A DNA stretch of 7,743 nt from NCBI GenBank assembly GCA_937897085.1, contig CALCOR010000051.1, forward strand, positions 1 to 7,743, read 5' to 3'. A program made the translations under genes and the position numbers. Position 1 is the first letter of the stretch. Each line of letters begins with the position of its first letter. The notes beneath the pieces are model-generated. The model was not told the origin of the DNA, did not search any database, and worked only from the letters and a program-made list of their open reading frames with translations. Source of the stretch: an uncultured euryarchaeote. Its GTDB lineage: Archaea > Thermoplasmatota > Poseidoniia > Poseidoniales > Thalassarchaeaceae. Positions 6,424-7,743 of this stretch are shown in pieces.

Positions 6424-6497
6424 CCTTATTGGTGCCATGCTACAAGGGTCAGACATCACACCCCAATCTCTTTGCTGGAGTGCTCAAGTTTGGAACC
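6424..6497 (+). other. Spacer between tRNA-Ser and the plus-strand CDS
   Basis: This 74-base stretch has no T-run longer than three, no evident terminator and no clear TATA box at the right distance for the ATG at 6498. The only SD-like sequence, GGAG at 6477-6480, is 17 bases from the ATG, which is too far for normal use. Transcription may read through from tRNA-Ser, or start in this spacer from a promoter I cannot recognise. Confidence 0.5.
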
Positions 6498-6587
6498 ATG
6501 AGAGTGAGGGCCATATTGCTGACCCTCCTCATGCTCCTGTCCATTCCGGCTATCCCATACACATTGGTCGACACTGCTGCTGCTGGA
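6498..6587 (+). other. Signal peptide of the plus-strand protein
   Basis: Residues 1-30: basic MRVR, an uninterrupted hydrophobic core to about residue 24 with an S-I-P-A-I-P turn, then a small-residue DTAAAG stretch that offers an A-x-A type cleavage site. Sec export is the straightforward reading. Confidence 0.85.
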
Positions 6588-7743
6588 CAGGTGACACATT
6601 TCGGCAATACCGGCTTCCCAGGATCGGTGAACATCACCTTCAACGCTGCAGGGAACGACACCAGCACCAACATCACACTGGGTGCGAACTCGGTGGTCAC
6701 ATCAGCTGCTTTCGATGTGCGCGGCTGGTCTGGGCAACTGGGAAGCAGTCCAGACACCATCGGAATAGATGTCGGCGACGACGGAGACCTCGAGTGGTAC
6801 TTCGGTGGCCCGGGCAACGGCTCCTTCGGTCATGTCACCGAACTGGCCAACGGCTGGGAACGGGTCGGGCTCAATCTCTCCAACGGGTACAACACGACGT
6901 ATTCGCTCCGCCTGCCGGTAAACGCCACCGTCACCTCGGCAACGGCCAACTTCTCCACCCTGAGCGAACTCACTCTCTCAGGCGCTGACGTGCGCGATTC
7001 CTACCTGCACTATCCGAGTCCGACCTGGGGAAATGCCACCTACAAGGACTGCAACTACGGGAACGCGACGATTAATCCGGTCGGAAAGACGGAATGGGCG
7101 AACTGGCACATCTACCGCGGCGTCTACTGGTTCAACCTCTCTCAGCTTCCAGCGGTCACGGTGCTCGGCGCGAACCTCTCGTTCTGGGTCGACGATGTGG
7201 TCAACAACGCCAACACGGGCCAACCGGTCACCGCTCAGCATTCCTACACGCTGCGCCCGCTGCTCAAGGACTGGGTGGAGGGTCTGGAGGTCAACATACC
7301 AGTGCAACAAGGCCCCGGTGTGACGTGGAACAATGCGATCGACAACGTGACCGGGAGTGACTACGCGTGGGCGTCAGCGGGCGCCTCAGGGACCTCCGAC
7401 CGGGGCGCAACGGTGGCCACCGTGACCGACAGTCCGGCCAATCTGGAACAAACCTGGATCACCTTCAACTCGCAGAGCCTGACCAACCTCATCCAAGGCT
7501 GGGTCAATGGAAGCACCAGCAATCAGGGCCTGCTGTTCATGGGGGACGAGAGTACGAGCAAGCCGGACGGTTCCATGCTCAAGATCGCAGCCCGCGGCAA
7601 CTCGACTCACGGGCCTCGTCTGGTGGTGGTGTTCGAGGGAAGGGACAACGTCACTGCCGGACTCGATCTGGGTGATGACGGTATATGGGAGTGGAATCAC
7701 GCCGGCAACCTCAGCAATGGGACGACCACCCCGGACTTCTCCG
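6498..7743 (+). CDS. Secreted DNRLRE-domain surface protein (N-terminal 415 residues, partial)
   Basis: The frame is open from ATG 6498 to the right edge (415 full codons) and lacks its C-terminus. This ATG was chosen because it opens a strong signal peptide: R2 and R4, then a hydrophobic core AILLTLLMLLSIPAIP, then TAAAG near residue 30. An in-frame GTG at 6480 would only add six residues in front of the basic n-region. Residues about 33-160 form a beta module with two P/G-x-N-[AS]-x-V-x-S-A strands (61-70, 139-148) around D91-V-G-D-D-G-D-L-E-W100. Residues about 163-381 are a DNRLRE-type domain. At 390-399 a second D-L-G-D-D-G-I-W-E-W begins, so the module recurs. About 18 N-x-S/T sites suggest N-glycosylation. 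The product is probably a surface or secreted binding protein related in style to the minus-strand neighbour. Its ligand is unknown. Confidence 0.92.
   Translation, partial: MRVRAILLTLLMLLSIPAIPYTLVDTAAAGQVTHFGNTGFPGSVNITFNAAGNDTSTNITLGANSVVTSAAFDVRGWSGQLGSSPDTIGIDVGDDGDLEWYFGGPGNGSFGHVTELANGWERVGLNLSNGYNTTYSLRLPVNATVTSATANFSTLSELTLSGADVRDSYLHYPSPTWGNATYKDCNYGNATINPVGKTEWANWHIYRGVYWFNLSQLPAVTVLGANLSFWVDDVVNNANTGQPVTAQHSYTLRPLLKDWVEGLEVNIPVQQGPGVTWNNAIDNVTGSDYAWASAGASGTSDRGATVATVTDSPANLEQTWITFNSQSLTNLIQGWVNGSTSNQGLLFMGDESTSKPDGSMLKIAARGNSTHGPRLVVVFEGRDNVTAGLDLGDDGIWEWNHAGNLSNGTTTPDFS
6984..7640 (+). other. Domain: DNRLRE / CBM96-like beta-sandwich
   Basis: Residues about 163-381. Family landmarks appear in order: DSYLHYPSPTWGN; the NYG...VG turn; RGVYWFNLSQLP followed by VLGANLSFWV; YTLRPLLKDWVEG; GVTWNNA; WITFNSQSLTNLIQGWVNG; SNQGLLFMG; LKIAARGNSTHGPRLVVVFEG. 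The r-x-x-L/W-x-F-d/N-L...lP, W-x-E...vTWn and rP-x-L-x-V-x-F patterns are those of DNRLRE domains, first noted in Methanosarcina disaggregatase-related proteins. At least one relative is classed as a carbohydrate-binding module (CBM96). Glycan binding here is inference. Confidence 0.8.

Noticed and set aside
6187..6459. Short protein-coding frames across the tRNA genes
   Set aside because: They run through the tRNA-Ser body, where every base is accounted for by tRNA structure, and their products look like translated tRNA.
6437..6988. A 183-codon plus-strand frame overlapping the DNRLRE gene
   Set aside because: It is out of frame with the 6498 CDS, its product is His/Arg/Cys-rich with no signal or fold, and the 6498 frame gives a perfect signal peptide and family motifs.

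Overview
The window is best read as a piece of an archaeal genome. The most likely source is a marine planktonic member of the Thermoplasmatota (Marine Group II/Poseidoniales type), although lineage cannot be proved from sequence alone. Three things point that way. The tRNA-Thr has U73, which is archaeal-like, where bacterial tRNA-Thr normally has A73. Codon third positions are strongly G/C-biased. Nearly all the DNA is given to two very long, secreted, Asn/Thr/Ser/Gly-rich beta-sandwich proteins with many N-x-S/T sites and recurring 'P-x-N-A-T-V-x-S' and 'D-x-G-D-D-G-x-x-E-W' motifs. I associate that style with surface proteins of this group.

Layout. Positions 1-6060, minus strand: one uninterrupted reading frame of 2020 codons that starts at ATG 6060 and runs off the left edge. 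Its product has a signal peptide, an N-terminal beta module, three consecutive MAM/choice-of-anchor-J-like jelly-roll domains, a linker module, and a large tandem Ig-like array with a period of about 390-398 residues (blocks Z0-X1-Y1-Z1-X2-Y2-Z2). The last visible block resembles a CARDB domain. Positions 6061-6148: a GC-rich leader. Positions 6149-6223, minus: tRNA-Thr(GGU). Positions 6224-6340: a short divergent intergenic region. Positions 6341-6423, plus: tRNA-Ser(GGA). Positions 6424-6497: a short spacer. Positions 6498-7743, plus: the first 415 codons of a second secreted protein. It has a signal peptide, a D-x-G-D-D-G module, a DNRLRE (CBM96-like) beta-sandwich domain and the start of another D-x-G-D-D-G module, and it runs off the right edge.

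The whole is close to mirror-symmetric. Two back-to-back tRNA genes each lie 70-90 bases upstream of a giant secreted adhesin-like gene reading away from the centre, with no T-run terminator between tRNA and ORF on either side. The two proteins share small modules, so they probably belong to one surface-protein family used for attachment or glycan/particle binding. No enzyme active site, transposase, integrase, CRISPR array or rRNA was seen. Both protein genes are incomplete, so membrane anchors or catalytic domains may lie outside the window.
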